Shown: positions 45,444 to 54,130 of the stretch, in pieces
Numbering within the stretch: the first letter of the stretch is position 1
Layout: each line of letters begins with the position of its first letter
Source of the DNA: Chitinophaga pinensis
Lineage (GTDB): Bacteria; Pseudomonadota; Gammaproteobacteria; Burkholderiales; SG8-41
Direction of reading: 5' to 3'
DNA length: 56,992 nucleotides
Assembly: GCA_943329075.2 (NCBI GenBank)
Contig: CALQCM020000025.1
Location: 1-56,992 of the forward strand
Program-made: the position numbers and the translations under genes
The notes under the pieces: generated by a model
Told to the model about the DNA's origin: nothing
Seen by the model: only the letters and a program-made list of their open reading frames with translations
The model's database searches: none

Positions 45444-46640
45444 TCAGCGCGTCAATTGCTGGCGCAGCCATTTCCACGCCGCCGGCCCCCATTCGCGTTC
45501 GTTTTTCGCTGCGATGTGACCGTCATCCGGATAGACGCGTGCGACACGGCCGTCGGCCGGGCCGGACTCCAGCGCCAGATACAGATTGCCGATCGGGGTG
45601 AGGTGATCGATCTTGCCGTTGACGAGGAACATCGGCATCGTCAGTTTATCGAGCAGGCCATTGTCTTTCAGCGACCAGCGCAGGAATTCCTTGCGTTGCT
45701 CGTCCTCGCTCATTTCGGTAATCACCGGACGCGTGCCGCGCGGGCCGAACCAGTTTTTCTTGGCGCGTTCAACCGCCGCCATGCGCAGTTCCTTGCGCTC
45801 TTCATCGGTGCCCCAGTAACCGACACCACCCGGCGCGCAGGAGATCAGCGCCTTGATACGTTGATCGTGCGCAGCGAGCCGCATCACCCACAGACCACCG
45901 CGGCTCACACCGAAGGCGCCCAGCCGGTTGCCATCGATCTCGGGGCGTTTCTGCAAAGCGTCGAGTGCCGATTGCCACGCCACCACCGATTCCGGCGCGT
46001 GGGCAAACGAGGTCTGGCCGGTGCCCGGTGCATCGACCACCAGTGCGGCCATGCCTTCGTTCATTGCGCCGTCAGCGTATTTCTCGCGGTCTTCCTTGTA
46101 CATGTCGCCGCCGCACATCACGAGCACGGCCGGCACTTTGTTCGTTGCCGACGCACCTTTCGGCACACGCAGATAACCGACCGCTTCATGGCCGTCGCGT
46201 GCCACCTTGATGACCTCATGCGTGCCGTCGCGCAATTCAACAGTGCGGCGGAAACAGTCGAGGTAACGGTCGTACGATTCTTTTTTGATCGCACTCATCT
46301 CCGGCGGGCAGATCGGCGAGCCGGAGTGATAGGGCGCCGGGAAACGCGCCAGGCTGTAATAGGTCTTGGCATGGATGAAGCCGTTGCGCGCCGCCGCTTT
46401 GTCGCCGCGTTTCAGTGCGTCCTCGGCTTGCTTGACGAATTTTTCAGCGACCGCGCTCCATGCCGGCACCCAGTCTTCGTCTTCGGTGCCCTTCAATGTC
46501 GCAACGGTGTCGAGCATCGGCTGCAGATCATCGACCAGATTGAACCAGCGACGGTAGAAGCCGCCGATGGCGACGACAAACGGATCTTCATCGGCGCGAA
46601 TAGGTAGTGCCGCCATCTGGGCGGCTTTATCAACTGCCAT
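45444..46640 (-). CDS. Alpha/beta hydrolase with N-terminal helical domain
   Basis: 398 residues from ATG 46638-46640 (GGGGAG upstream); the frame is open to 46835 but that part is not needed. Catalytic triad: S246 in GVSRGG, D345 (NGKIDHLTP) and H375 (DDGHIA). The helical N-terminal part (about 1-135), followed by the core domain, resembles the 2,6-dihydroxypseudooxynicotine hydrolase/FrsA-like group, some of which cleave C-C bonds. No signal peptide. Divergent from the TctC gene at 46802, with which it may share regulation. Confidence 0.85.
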   Translation of the reverse strand: MAVDKAAQMAALPIRADEDPFVVAIGGFYRRWFNLVDDLQPMLDTVATLKGTEDEDWVPAWSAVAEKFVKQAEDALKRGDKAAARNGFIHAKTYYSLARFPAPYHSGSPICPPEMSAIKKESYDRYLDCFRRTVELRDGTHEVIKVARDGHEAVGYLRVPKGASATNKVPAVLVMCGGDMYKEDREKYADGAMNEGMAALVVDAPGTGQTSFAHAPESVVAWQSALDALQKRPEIDGNRLGAFGVSRGGLWVMRLAAHDQRIKALISCAPGGVGYWGTDEERKELRMAAVERAKKNWFGPRGTRPVITEMSEDEQRKEFLRWSLKDNGLLDKLTMPMFLVNGKIDHLTPIGNLYLALESGPADGRVARVYPDDGHIAAKNEREWGPAAWKWLRQQLTR

Positions 46641-46801
46641 GCTGTTCTCCCCTTGATTTGAATAGTTGCCGCGCGCGACTGGACAGCGCGGGCAAGGCGT
46701 GAACATACGGCGCGCCTGCGATTCTGTAAAGAGGCGCGCAGCCGTCGGCTGGCGATGCCTGTCGATTCGCGGTAGATTGCCGCCTTCGATAAGGGGGAAC
46801 G

Positions 46802-47770
46802 ATGCAGCACAGCGCAACCGCGTGTCTGTTGGCATTACTGCTCTGCGGCCCCTGTGTTGCTGCGGAGCAAGCTTATCCGTCGCGCATTATTCGCATCGTC
46901 GTGCCGTTCACGCCGGGCGGGCCGCAGGATGTCAACGCGCGCCTGATCGGACAGAAACTCACCGAAGCCTGGGGCCAGCCGGTGGTGGTGGAGAACCGTG
47001 CAGCCGCCGGCGGCATTGTCGCCACTGAATATGTTTCGAAGGCGGCGCCCGACGGTTACACGCTGCTGATGGGCAACCCGACACCGCTCACCATCGCGCC
47101 CAGCCTCTACGACAAACTCGGCTACGATCCGCAGCGCCAGTTCGCGCCGGTGATCCTTGTCACGCAGACGGCCAGCGTGTTCGTCGTGCATCCGAGCGTG
47201 CCGGCGAAAAATATCAGTGAACTCGTCGCACTGGCGAAAACGAAACCGGGGCGCCTGATCTACGGCACATCGGGGATCGGCTCGACTGGGCATCTCACGA
47301 TCGAACTCTTCAGCACGCTGACCGGCATCACGATGACGCATGTGCCCTACAAAGGCGCCTCACAGGCGATCAGCGACATGATCGCCGGGCAGATCGATCT
47401 CCGCATGTTTCCGATTCCGGTGACCATTCCGCTGCTGAGAGATAAACGCGTGCGACCGTTGGGTGTGACGTCGTTGCAGCGCTTTCCATTGTTGCCCGAT
47501 GTGCCGACGATCGCCGAACAGGGCCTGCTCGGATTTGAATCGACCAACTGGAACGGCATCCTCGCGCCGGCCGGCACGCCGCGCGAGATTGTGATGAAGC
47601 TGCACGACGAAATCGCGCGCCGCGTGCTCGCCCCCGAGGAACGTGACAAACTCATCCGCGAAGGTTATGAGATCAGCGGCCTCGGCCCCGATCAATACGC
47701 GGCCTTTCTGCGCGCGGAGACGGCGAAGTGGGCAAAGGTCATCAAGGCAGGCAACGTCAAGGCGGAATAA
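46802..47770 (+). CDS. Bug/TctC-type solute-binding protein
   Basis: 322 residues, signal peptide to about residue 20 (CVAA-EQ). Family segments: RIVVPFTPGGPQD, ENRAAAGGIVA, PDGYTLL, VPYKGASQAI and VPTIAEQGLLGFE. It heads a run of two TctC genes (the next starts 77 nt later) and is divergent from the alpha/beta hydrolase gene, which points to a shared substrate. GGGGGA precedes ATG 46802. Confidence 0.93.
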   Translation: MQHSATACLLALLLCGPCVAAEQAYPSRIIRIVVPFTPGGPQDVNARLIGQKLTEAWGQPVVVENRAAAGGIVATEYVSKAAPDGYTLLMGNPTPLTIAPSLYDKLGYDPQRQFAPVILVTQTASVFVVHPSVPAKNISELVALAKTKPGRLIYGTSGIGSTGHLTIELFSTLTGITMTHVPYKGASQAISDMIAGQIDLRMFPIPVTIPLLRDKRVRPLGVTSLQRFPLLPDVPTIAEQGLLGFESTNWNGILAPAGTPREIVMKLHDEIARRVLAPEERDKLIREGYEISGLGPDQYAAFLRAETAKWAKVIKAGNVKAE

Positions 47771-47772
47771 CG

Positions 47773-47847
47773 ATGAAAAACTGCATTGTGCAAGTTGGCG
47801 GTACCCTAAGAATTCCCTCTCCCCGCTATCGCGGGGCGAGGGAGTAA
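47773..47847 (+). promoter_or_regulatory. Leader ORF and hairpin covering the ribosome-binding site of the next gene
   Basis: A 24-codon leader frame (47773-47847) begins 2 nt after the previous stop codon, and its TAA overlaps the next start (TAATG). Inside it, CCCTCTCCCCGC (47815-47826) pairs with GCGGGGCGAGGG (47831-47842) with one mismatch; the right arm contains the GAGG Shine-Dalgarno of the gene at 47847. The ribosome-binding site would be closed in the folded state, so translation may depend on ribosomes reading the leader. This is inferred; the palindrome may be a dispersed repeat that landed here. Confidence 0.45.
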
Positions 47848-48809
47848 TGCTTGGCGGCCGACGATTGTTGGTAGTGATCGGCTTTTTTGCCGTTGCTGCC
47901 GGTGCCGCCGACTATCCGGTGCGCCCGATCCGCATGATCGTGCCGCAGGCGCCGGGCAGCGCATCCGACACCGTGGCGCGTCTCGTCGCCGCCGAACTGA
48001 CGCCGCGGCTCGGCCAGCAGGTGGTGGTTGATAACCGGCCCGGCGGCGCGCTGATGATCGGTATGGAAATGACGGCGCGCGCCGCGCCCGACGGTTACAC
48101 CATCGGTTACGCGCCGGTCGGCGGACTCGTCATCAGTCCGAACGTTTCGGGCAAGCCGCCGTACGATTCGAATAAGGATTTTGCCGCCATCATCATGACG
48201 GCGTTCAACACGATGCTGCTCGCATCGAACCCGAACCTGCCGGTGAAAAACATCCGCGAGCTGATCGATTACGCGAAAGCGAATCCAACCAAATTGTCGA
48301 ATGCCTCGTCGGGCAACGGCACGCCCGGCCACGTCGGCATGGAACTTTTCAAACTAATGACCAACACGCAGATCGTGCACATTCCGTACAAAGGCGGCGC
48401 CGCCGGTATTACCGCAACCATCTCGGGCGAAGTGCAACTGATGATGGAAAGCCTCAACTCGATCACACCGAATGCCAAAGCCGGCCGCGTGCGCGCACTC
48501 GGCGTCACCGGATCGAAGCGCGCGGCGGTGCTGCCCGACGTGCCGACCGTTGCCGAAGCCGGTGTGCCCGGTTACGAAGCGATTACCTGGAACGGCATCG
48601 TTGCACCCGCCGGCATGCCGCGCGCGATGATTGCGCGGCTCAACACCGAGATCAATCGAGCACTGGCCGAACCGGGGCTACAGCAGAAACTCGCCGCCAT
48701 CGGTGCCGAACCCGCCGGCGGCACACCGGAGGAATTCGCCAAATTCATCCGCAGCGAATACGCAAAGTGGGGTGACGTCGTGCGGCGCTCCGGCGCGAAG
48801 ATGGATTGA
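47847..48809 (+). CDS. Bug/TctC-type solute-binding protein
   Basis: 320 residues from ATG 47847; the frame is open back to 47643 but overlaps the previous gene. Signal peptide to about residue 20 (AAGA-ADY). Family segments: RMIVPQAPGSASD, DNRPGGALMIG, PDGYTIG, IPYKGGAAGI and VPTVAEAGVPGYE. The usual FVPVxxxxxxP region has four or more Asn (NTMLLASNPNLP). Its ribosome-binding site lies in a hairpin (see 47773-47847). Confidence 0.92.
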   Translation: MLGGRRLLVVIGFFAVAAGAADYPVRPIRMIVPQAPGSASDTVARLVAAELTPRLGQQVVVDNRPGGALMIGMEMTARAAPDGYTIGYAPVGGLVISPNVSGKPPYDSNKDFAAIIMTAFNTMLLASNPNLPVKNIRELIDYAKANPTKLSNASSGNGTPGHVGMELFKLMTNTQIVHIPYKGGAAGITATISGEVQLMMESLNSITPNAKAGRVRALGVTGSKRAAVLPDVPTVAEAGVPGYEAITWNGIVAPAGMPRAMIARLNTEINRALAEPGLQQKLAAIGAEPAGGTPEEFAKFIRSEYAKWGDVVRRSGAKMD

Positions 48810-48835
48810 ATGTTCAGGATCGACAGGAACGCCAA

Positions 48836-49033
48836 ATGAAAATCAAACGCATCATGTCGGAAGTAAAGCTGGTGATCGCCGACGTCGAGGTCGAAATCAA
48901 CGGCACCATGCGTAGCAGCCCGACGCTGTGCGCGCTGATTGCGAACGCCGAGGGGGATGAATCCGTCGTGCCGCTCAACACGCCGGACGGGCGGCCGATT
49001 TTCATGAAGATGGAAAACGCAATCAGGTTGTAA
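48836..49033 (+). CDS. Small protein of unknown function
   Basis: 65 residues from ATG 48836, with AGGAA 8 nt upstream; an alternative start lies at 48806. The sequence (SEVKLVIADVEVEINGTMR, then LIANAEGDESVVPLN and MENAIRL) looks like a compact alpha/beta domain without a signal peptide. I do not recognise the family. It directly follows the TctC gene with a 26-nt gap and may be its partner. Confidence 0.55.
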   Translation: MKIKRIMSEVKLVIADVEVEINGTMRSSPTLCALIANAEGDESVVPLNTPDGRPIFMKMENAIRL

Positions 49034-49100
49034 GGCCTGAGCCATCGGTTTCCGATTTTCTGCGGACGACAGATCACACGCGCCCGGCGACATTCAGTCT

Positions 49101-49190
49101 TTCCCTTCCCCCTTGTGGGGGAGGGCAGGGTGGGGGGTAGGCACACACCAATCCCCCCACATCCCAACCTTCCCCCACAAGGGGGGAAGG
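49101..49190. repeat. C/G-rich palindromic repeat
   Basis: Inverted arms CCTTCCCCCTTGTGGGGGA (near 49104-49122) and its near complement at 49168-49189 enclose a G-rich then C-rich core. Between convergent genes; related in type to the elements at 188 and 47815. Confidence 0.65.
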
Positions 49191-49229
49191 AGTCAGTAAA
49201 CCAATCGCCTCGCAAAAAAATCGTGCGAC

Positions 49230-50195
49230 TTATTCCGGCTTGATGCCAGCACTGCGGATCACGCCGGACCATTTGTTGATTTCATTTTTCAGATAACGGT
49301 CGAATTCCGCAGGCGTGCCGGCGACAACGCGGGTGCCATCGGCTTCGAGCCGTTGTTTCATGTCAGCGAGTGCCAGCACGCGGGTGGTTTCACGGTGCAA
49401 TCGATCGATCACCGGCAACGGCGTTCCCGCGGTCGTCAGCAGCCCGTACCACTGTGGCGCGTCGTAGCCGGGTAGACCGGACTCCGCGATCGTCGGCACT
49501 TCGGGCAAAACCGCTGCGCGTTTCAATGTGGTGACGCCCAGCGCGCGCAGCTTGCCGCTGCGCAGATGCTGGATGACGGTGAGTGCGGTTGGCGTCATCA
49601 GCGCGATCTCGCCGGACAACAGGCTGACCATGCCCTGTCCCAAGCCTTTGTAATGCGCAAACACGACGTCGATCTTCGCCATCGATTTGAACAGCTCGAG
49701 CGACAAATGCGGCGCGCTGCCGATGCCGGCGGTGCCGCCGGTGAGGATGCCCGGCCGGGCTTTCGCCAGCGCGATGAGTTGCTTCACGGACGTCGCTGGC
49801 ACTGATGGATGCACGGTCAATACGCTCGGCGCATCGGCGAGTTGCGTGATTGGCGCCAGATCGCGCAGCGTGTCGTAGGGCAGCTTCGCGTACATGCTCG
49901 GATTGATGGCAAGCCCCGCTGGTGCGATCAATAGCGTGTAGCCATCGGGCGGCGCCTTGGCGACGTAATCGATGCCGATGATGCCGCCGGCACCGGCGCG
50001 ATTTTCGACAATCACCTGCTGGCCCAGCACCTCGGTGAGTTTCTGCGCCAGCTGGCGGCCGAAAATATCGCTGCCGCCGCCGGGCGAAGTGGGCGCGATC
50101 AGGCGCAAAGGTTTGGTTGGATAACCTTGCGCGCAGACGGCGCTGCCGACGGCAAACAGTGCAAATGTGCAGAAGAAAGTGTGAGTTGTTTTCAT
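49230..50195 (-). CDS. Bug/TctC-type solute-binding protein
   Basis: 321 residues; signal peptide to about residue 22 (AVCA-Q). Family segments: RLIAPTSPGGGSD, ENRAGAGGIIG, PDGYTLL, AHYKGLGQGM and VPTIAESGLPGYD. It is divergent from the third selenoprotein gene with a 181-nt gap, so both promoters lie there. Confidence 0.93.
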   Translation of the reverse strand: MKTTHTFFCTFALFAVGSAVCAQGYPTKPLRLIAPTSPGGGSDIFGRQLAQKLTEVLGQQVIVENRAGAGGIIGIDYVAKAPPDGYTLLIAPAGLAINPSMYAKLPYDTLRDLAPITQLADAPSVLTVHPSVPATSVKQLIALAKARPGILTGGTAGIGSAPHLSLELFKSMAKIDVVFAHYKGLGQGMVSLLSGEIALMTPTALTVIQHLRSGKLRALGVTTLKRAAVLPEVPTIAESGLPGYDAPQWYGLLTTAGTPLPVIDRLHRETTRVLALADMKQRLEADGTRVVAGTPAEFDRYLKNEINKWSGVIRSAGIKPE

Positions 50196-50376
50196 GTTGT
50201 TCGTCGCGTTGCTTTACCTTGCATTGGATCACGGCGGCTATCTTGACAGTGTATGCGACCGGGCATAACCTCGAACGGCTTCGTGCGTCACACGCGTCGC
50301 GTGCGGACGCAGGCGAATACAACAATGTTACCGGTATCGTGGCCAGCACAGAACCGGAATTTTCAGGAGGCTATCC

Positions 50377-50922
50377 ATGGTACTCAGAGTTCTCGAACCT
50401 TTGGCGGAAATCAACAAACCGGCTGATAGCAAGCCGATGCGCCGCATTCAATCCTTGCAGGGCAAACGCGCCGGCATGTTGTGGGGCGGTCATGCGGCCA
50501 CCGTCAAATTCTGGCCAGTGTTTGAAAGCGTGGCCGAGAAAAAATTCGCCGCCGAACCGGTGCGCCTCTACAAAAAAAGCAGCTGGAACCCGGCGCCGCT
50601 GCCAGACATCGAGGCTTTTGCCGGAAAAATAGACTACGCCTTCGTTGGCGTCGGCGCCTGAGGGTCCTGCACATCAGCTACCGTGCGTGACACGGTCAAT
50701 ATGGTGCAACAGGGCGTGCCCACCGTCGGCTTCATTCATGAGCCGTTCGAAAAACTCGCGCGCATGCAGGCCAAGCAACTCGGCATGGCGAACGCGCCGT
50801 TGCTGATCTATTCGCAGGACCTGCCAAGCAAGGACCCCGCTGATTTCGTGTTGAAAAAAGCCGAGGGCATTGCCGAGCAGGTCGTCAACATACTGCTCTC
50901 GCAAACCGGAGGTGTGGCATGA
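50377..50922 (+). CDS. UGSC-family selenoprotein (UGA = Sec95)
   Basis: 182 codons, 181 residues with Sec at residue 95 (TGA 50659-50661). The context is G-V-G-A-Sec-G-S-C-T, an exact UGSC motif giving a Sec-x-x-Cys pair with C98. AGGAGG at 50365-50370, 6 nt before ATG 50377, makes the start sure. The N-terminal half contains KRAGMLWGGHAATVKFWP, the counterpart of the DNSKQNAD and DNTKEQG segments. The C-terminal half continues RDTVNMVQQGVPTVGFIHEP, parallel to HDTVEFEKRGIPSTLFITQ of the second gene. The stop codon overlaps the partner gene start (ATGA). Without Sec decoding only 94 residues would be made and coupling with the partner would be lost. Function unknown, probably redox. Confidence 0.9.
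50680..50696 (+). promoter_or_regulatory. Candidate bacterial SECIS element after UGA 50659
   Basis: A perfect 6-bp stem ACCGTG / CACGGT closes a 5-nt loop CGTGA; the loop begins after 24 intervening nt from the UGA and has G at its second base followed by U. It is shorter than the two other SECIS-like stems but meets the same spacing and loop rules. Confidence 0.65.
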
Positions 50923-51998
50923 GCGAAGTGCAGCTGGTTTCGAAAGTTTTCGAATGCGCGGACATCGACGATTTCACTGAACTCGCCTACAAGAACGGCT
51001 GGACCGACGGTCTGCCGGTGCTGCCGCCGACGGAGAAAAAAGTTCGCGCCATGCTCGATTACATCAAGCGCGATCCGCAGGAGGTGCTCGGTGTGGTGTC
51101 ATGCGGCGAGGGCATGGCGACCATTGAGAAGGTCGCGATCAACGCGGTGATGGCGGGCTGTCTGCCTGAATATCTGCCGGTGGTGATCACCGCAGTCGAA
51201 GCGATGCTCGACAACACCTTCGAGTTGATGCGCGTGCAGTGCACGACCGGCGGGCCCGGACCGCTGGCCATCATCAGCGGTCCCGTGGTGAAGAAACTCA
51301 ATTTCAATTGCGGTGAGGGTGTTTTCACCGGCACCGGTCATCGCGCGAACTCGACGATCGGCCGCGCCATCCGTCTCATCCTCTGGAACATCGGGTTGGG
51401 GCGTCCCGGCCAGATGTCGCACGCGACCATGGGGCATCCCGGACGTTATTCCTATCTCGTCGCCGAGCGTCCGCCGGAAGAGGCGAACCCGTGGGAGCCG
51501 CTGCATGTCACCAACGGGTTGAAAGCCGAAGACAGCGCGGTGTCGATGTTCCCGTCGGGCGCGCACATCCAGTTCAATCTCGGCGCCGGTGCAAACACGG
51601 TCGAAAACAACCTCTTCGTCGTCAAGGACGTGCTGACCAACCTCGGTCAGTTCCAGCAGGCGATGCAGAAGCTGCTGGTCATTAATCCGCAGGGCGCACA
51701 CGTGCTGCAAGCGGCGGGTTACGACAAGGCGCGTTTCCGCGACGAACTCATCAAGCAAAGCGTGCGCGCCGTGCGCGACATCAAGCGCACCGGCGGCACT
51801 TCCACCACCGCAACCTGGCACTGGAGCAAGCTCGTTGATGTCAACGACGACGATGCGATGGTGCCGGCGATGGTCGATGCGCACCACTTGCAGATCATGG
51901 TCGCCGGCGGCTGGGCGCCACCGGTCTGCCAGTGCGTTTGCATCAATGCGATGCATGGTGAAATGGTGACGAAGAAAATCAACTGGTCGTGGGATTGA
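50919..51998 (+). CDS. UGSC-partner family protein, function unknown
   Basis: 359 residues, starting inside the stop codon of the selenoprotein gene. Homologous to 1888-2907 and to the C-terminal half of 260-1873: GWTDGLPVLPPT near residue 27, MAGCLPEYLPVV, TGHRANSTIGRAIRL, NPWEPL. The C-terminal VAGGWAPPVCQCVCINAMHGE holds three closely spaced Cys that the other copies do not share. Cytoplasmic by lack of a leader. The overlap argues that the partner and the selenoprotein work as one complex. The reaction is unknown. Confidence 0.87.
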   Translation: MSEVQLVSKVFECADIDDFTELAYKNGWTDGLPVLPPTEKKVRAMLDYIKRDPQEVLGVVSCGEGMATIEKVAINAVMAGCLPEYLPVVITAVEAMLDNTFELMRVQCTTGGPGPLAIISGPVVKKLNFNCGEGVFTGTGHRANSTIGRAIRLILWNIGLGRPGQMSHATMGHPGRYSYLVAERPPEEANPWEPLHVTNGLKAEDSAVSMFPSGAHIQFNLGAGANTVENNLFVVKDVLTNLGQFQQAMQKLLVINPQGAHVLQAAGYDKARFRDELIKQSVRAVRDIKRTGGTSTTATWHWSKLVDVNDDDAMVPAMVDAHHLQIMVAGGWAPPVCQCVCINAMHGEMVTKKINWSWD

Positions 51999-52978
51999 GC
52001 GCGCGCCGTGGTGTTGCTACTGCCGTTGCGTTCGCAATAGCAGCGTTTGCGTGTGCGGCATTGGCGCAGACACCGCCTTACCCGTCGCGGCCGATTCGTT
52101 TGATCATTCCGGTGCAGCCGGGTTCGAGCACCAACGACAGCATTCCGCGTGCCTTTGCCAATTATCTCTCGGTCGCTGTCGGGCAGACGGTGGTGACCGA
52201 CAACCGGCCCGGCGCCAGTGGCCAGATTGCCAGCGAAACGGTGGCGAAGTCGGCGCCTGACGGTTACACGCTGCTGGTCGGTTACACCACCACACTTGGC
52301 ATCGGTCCCGCCGTGCACGAAAAGCTGCCCTACGATCCGGACAAGGATCTGGTGCCGGTCGCGCGGCTGTTTGTGTCTTCGTATGTGGTCGCCGTGAATA
52401 CGATGGTGCCGGCCAATACGCTCAAGGAGTTGATCGATCTCGCTAGGGCGAAACCGGGGCAGTTGCATTACGCTTCGGCGGGCACCGGCAGCACGCCGCA
52501 TCTCTGCGGCGAACTGCTGAAGACCATGGCCAACATCAACATCGTGCACATCCCCTACAAGGCTTCGGGTTCGGCAATGACCGCGCTGGCCGGCGGCGAA
52601 GCGCAGATCGGTTGCCAGGCGGCGGGTACCTATGTGCCGTTGATCAAGGCCGGCAAGATGCGCGCGCTCGCCGTCGCGGCGCCGCAGCGTCTGCCGACCT
52701 TCGCGGACCTGCCAACTTCAACCGAAGCGGGGCTGCCCGGCTATGAAGTGCAATCATGGACCGGCTATATGGCGCCGGCGAAGACGCCGCCGGCCATCCT
52801 GCGCCGGCTCTACGACGAACTGGCAAAAATTATCGAAACACCCGAGATGAAAAATTTTATTCTCAGCCAGGGCGCAGAACCCGCACTGATGGACTCGGCA
52901 ACTTTCGCCGCCTACATCAGGACCGAACGCGTGAAGTGGGCGAAAGTGGTCAAGGCTGCGGGCATCCAGCCCAACTAA
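51989..52978 (+). CDS. Bug/TctC-type solute-binding protein
   Basis: 329 residues from GTG 51989, overlapping the partner gene by 10 nt; TTG 51995 is an alternative. Signal peptide to about residue 27 (ALA-Q) after a basic start (SARRG). Family segments: RLIIPVQPGSSTND, DNRPGASGQIA, PDGYTLL, IPYKASGSAM and LPTSTEAGLPGYE. It repeats the gene order of the first locus (selenoprotein, then TctC), supporting a functional link. Confidence 0.92.
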   Translation: MGLSARRGVATAVAFAIAAFACAALAQTPPYPSRPIRLIIPVQPGSSTNDSIPRAFANYLSVAVGQTVVTDNRPGASGQIASETVAKSAPDGYTLLVGYTTTLGIGPAVHEKLPYDPDKDLVPVARLFVSSYVVAVNTMVPANTLKELIDLARAKPGQLHYASAGTGSTPHLCGELLKTMANINIVHIPYKASGSAMTALAGGEAQIGCQAAGTYVPLIKAGKMRALAVAAPQRLPTFADLPTSTEAGLPGYEVQSWTGYMAPAKTPPAILRRLYDELAKIIETPEMKNFILSQGAEPALMDSATFAAYIRTERVKWAKVVKAAGIQPN

Positions 52979-53922
52979 CGCGCGCCGGCGCGCCGCGTTG
53001 CCATTTCGGTAATCGCCTTCTCGACTACCGCGCGCTTCAGGTGCGGCGCGAACATTTCGATGAAGGCGAACATATAGCCGCGCAGATAGTGGTTGCGGCG
53101 GATGCCGATCTGGATGGTGTTCGGTTCGAACAGATGACTGGCGTCGAGGGCGCGCAGTTTTTTGTCGCGCGCGCGGTCATAGGCGAGATCGGGCACGATC
53201 GCAATCCCCAGGCCGAATTCGACGTAGGTTTTGATCACATCCGCGTCAATCGCATTCAACGCGATATGCGGTTGTATGCCTTTGGCCTTGAATGCGCTCA
53301 GCGTTTTCGAATGGCCGATGAAGCCGTAGTCGTAGGTGATGAGCGGATATTCCGCGAGTTTTTCCAGCGTGAGGCGGCGCGTTTTCAGCAACGGGTGGCC
53401 CGCCGGGGTCAGCACAATGCGCTGCAACGGATGGCAGGGCAGCATCACCATCGCCTCGGGCAACTCCAGCGGCTCGGTGGCGATCGACAGGTCGGCATTG
53501 CCGCTGGCGACGAGATACGAAACTTCTGCCGGCGTGCCCTGGCGCAGACTCAGGGTCACCTGCGGATAACGCTGGCGGAAGCGGCGCAGCACCTCGGGCA
53601 GCGCGTAACGCGCCTGGGTGTGCGTGGTCGCGATGGTCAGCGCGCCTTCATGTTGCGTGGCGTGTTCGCCCGCGGCCTTCTTGATGTTGTCAGCGGAATC
53701 GAGCGTGTGCCCCGCCATGGCGACGAGCTCGCGGCCGGCGTCCGACAGGCGCACCAGCCGCGTGCGGTTGCGCACGAACAATTCGACTTTAAGTTCTTCT
53801 TCCAGCAGGCGCAGCTGCCGGCTGAGGCCCGGCTGCGTGATGTGCATTACAGCGGCCGCCTTCGAGATGTTCATGTCCTGGCGCGCGACTTCGCAGAAGT
53901 AGCGCAGTTGTTGCAGCGTCAT
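52975..53922 (-). CDS. CysB/Cbl-like LysR-type regulator
   Basis: 315 residues. N-terminal winged helix with LQQLRYFCEVA and NISKAAAVMHITQPGLSRQL. The effector domain carries TTHTQARYALP, ATEPLELPEAMVMLPC, DADVIKTYVEFGLG and RGYMFAFIEMFAPHL, the CysB-type pattern. CysB senses O-/N-acetylserine and controls sulfur assimilation. Here it overlaps the end of the TctC gene by 4 nt on the opposite strand and is divergent from the CoA-ligase operon, which it probably regulates. Whether it is the housekeeping CysB or a local paralogue is open. Confidence 0.88.
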   Translation of the reverse strand: MTLQQLRYFCEVARQDMNISKAAAVMHITQPGLSRQLRLLEEELKVELFVRNRTRLVRLSDAGRELVAMAGHTLDSADNIKKAAGEHATQHEGALTIATTHTQARYALPEVLRRFRQRYPQVTLSLRQGTPAEVSYLVASGNADLSIATEPLELPEAMVMLPCHPLQRIVLTPAGHPLLKTRRLTLEKLAEYPLITYDYGFIGHSKTLSAFKAKGIQPHIALNAIDADVIKTYVEFGLGIAIVPDLAYDRARDKKLRALDASHLFEPNTIQIGIRRNHYLRGYMFAFIEMFAPHLKRAVVEKAITEMATRRAGAR

Positions 53923-54026
53923 GATGTGCGCCTTTTCTAGACCATACTAAAAGTAATGGAAGTATAAGTTATCATTTCTTGCCGGCATAGGGTCGGTTCC
54001 GTATAGTTACGCGTTGCCAATGAGCC

Positions 54027-54090
54027 GTCGTCCCCGCGCAAGCGGGGACCCAGGTTTTTTCTCTGGATTCCCGCTGGCGCGGGAATGACG
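54027..54090. repeat. Paired REP-like palindromes
   Basis: GTCCCCGCGCAAGCGGGGAC (54030-54049) and an inverted TTCCCGCTGGCGCGGGAA (54068-54085), flanked by GTC/TGAC. Same type as 16896-16979. It lies between the divergent CysB-like gene and the CoA-ligase operon. Confidence 0.8.
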
Positions 54091-54130
54091 AAATTGAAGA
54101 CGCCGGAATGGCGCGCGGAGGATGTTAAAA

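Noticed and set aside
45288..46607. Long plus-strand ORF opposite the alpha/beta hydrolase.
   Set aside because: His/Arg-rich shadow composition; the minus-strand frame has a complete catalytic triad and ribosome-binding site.
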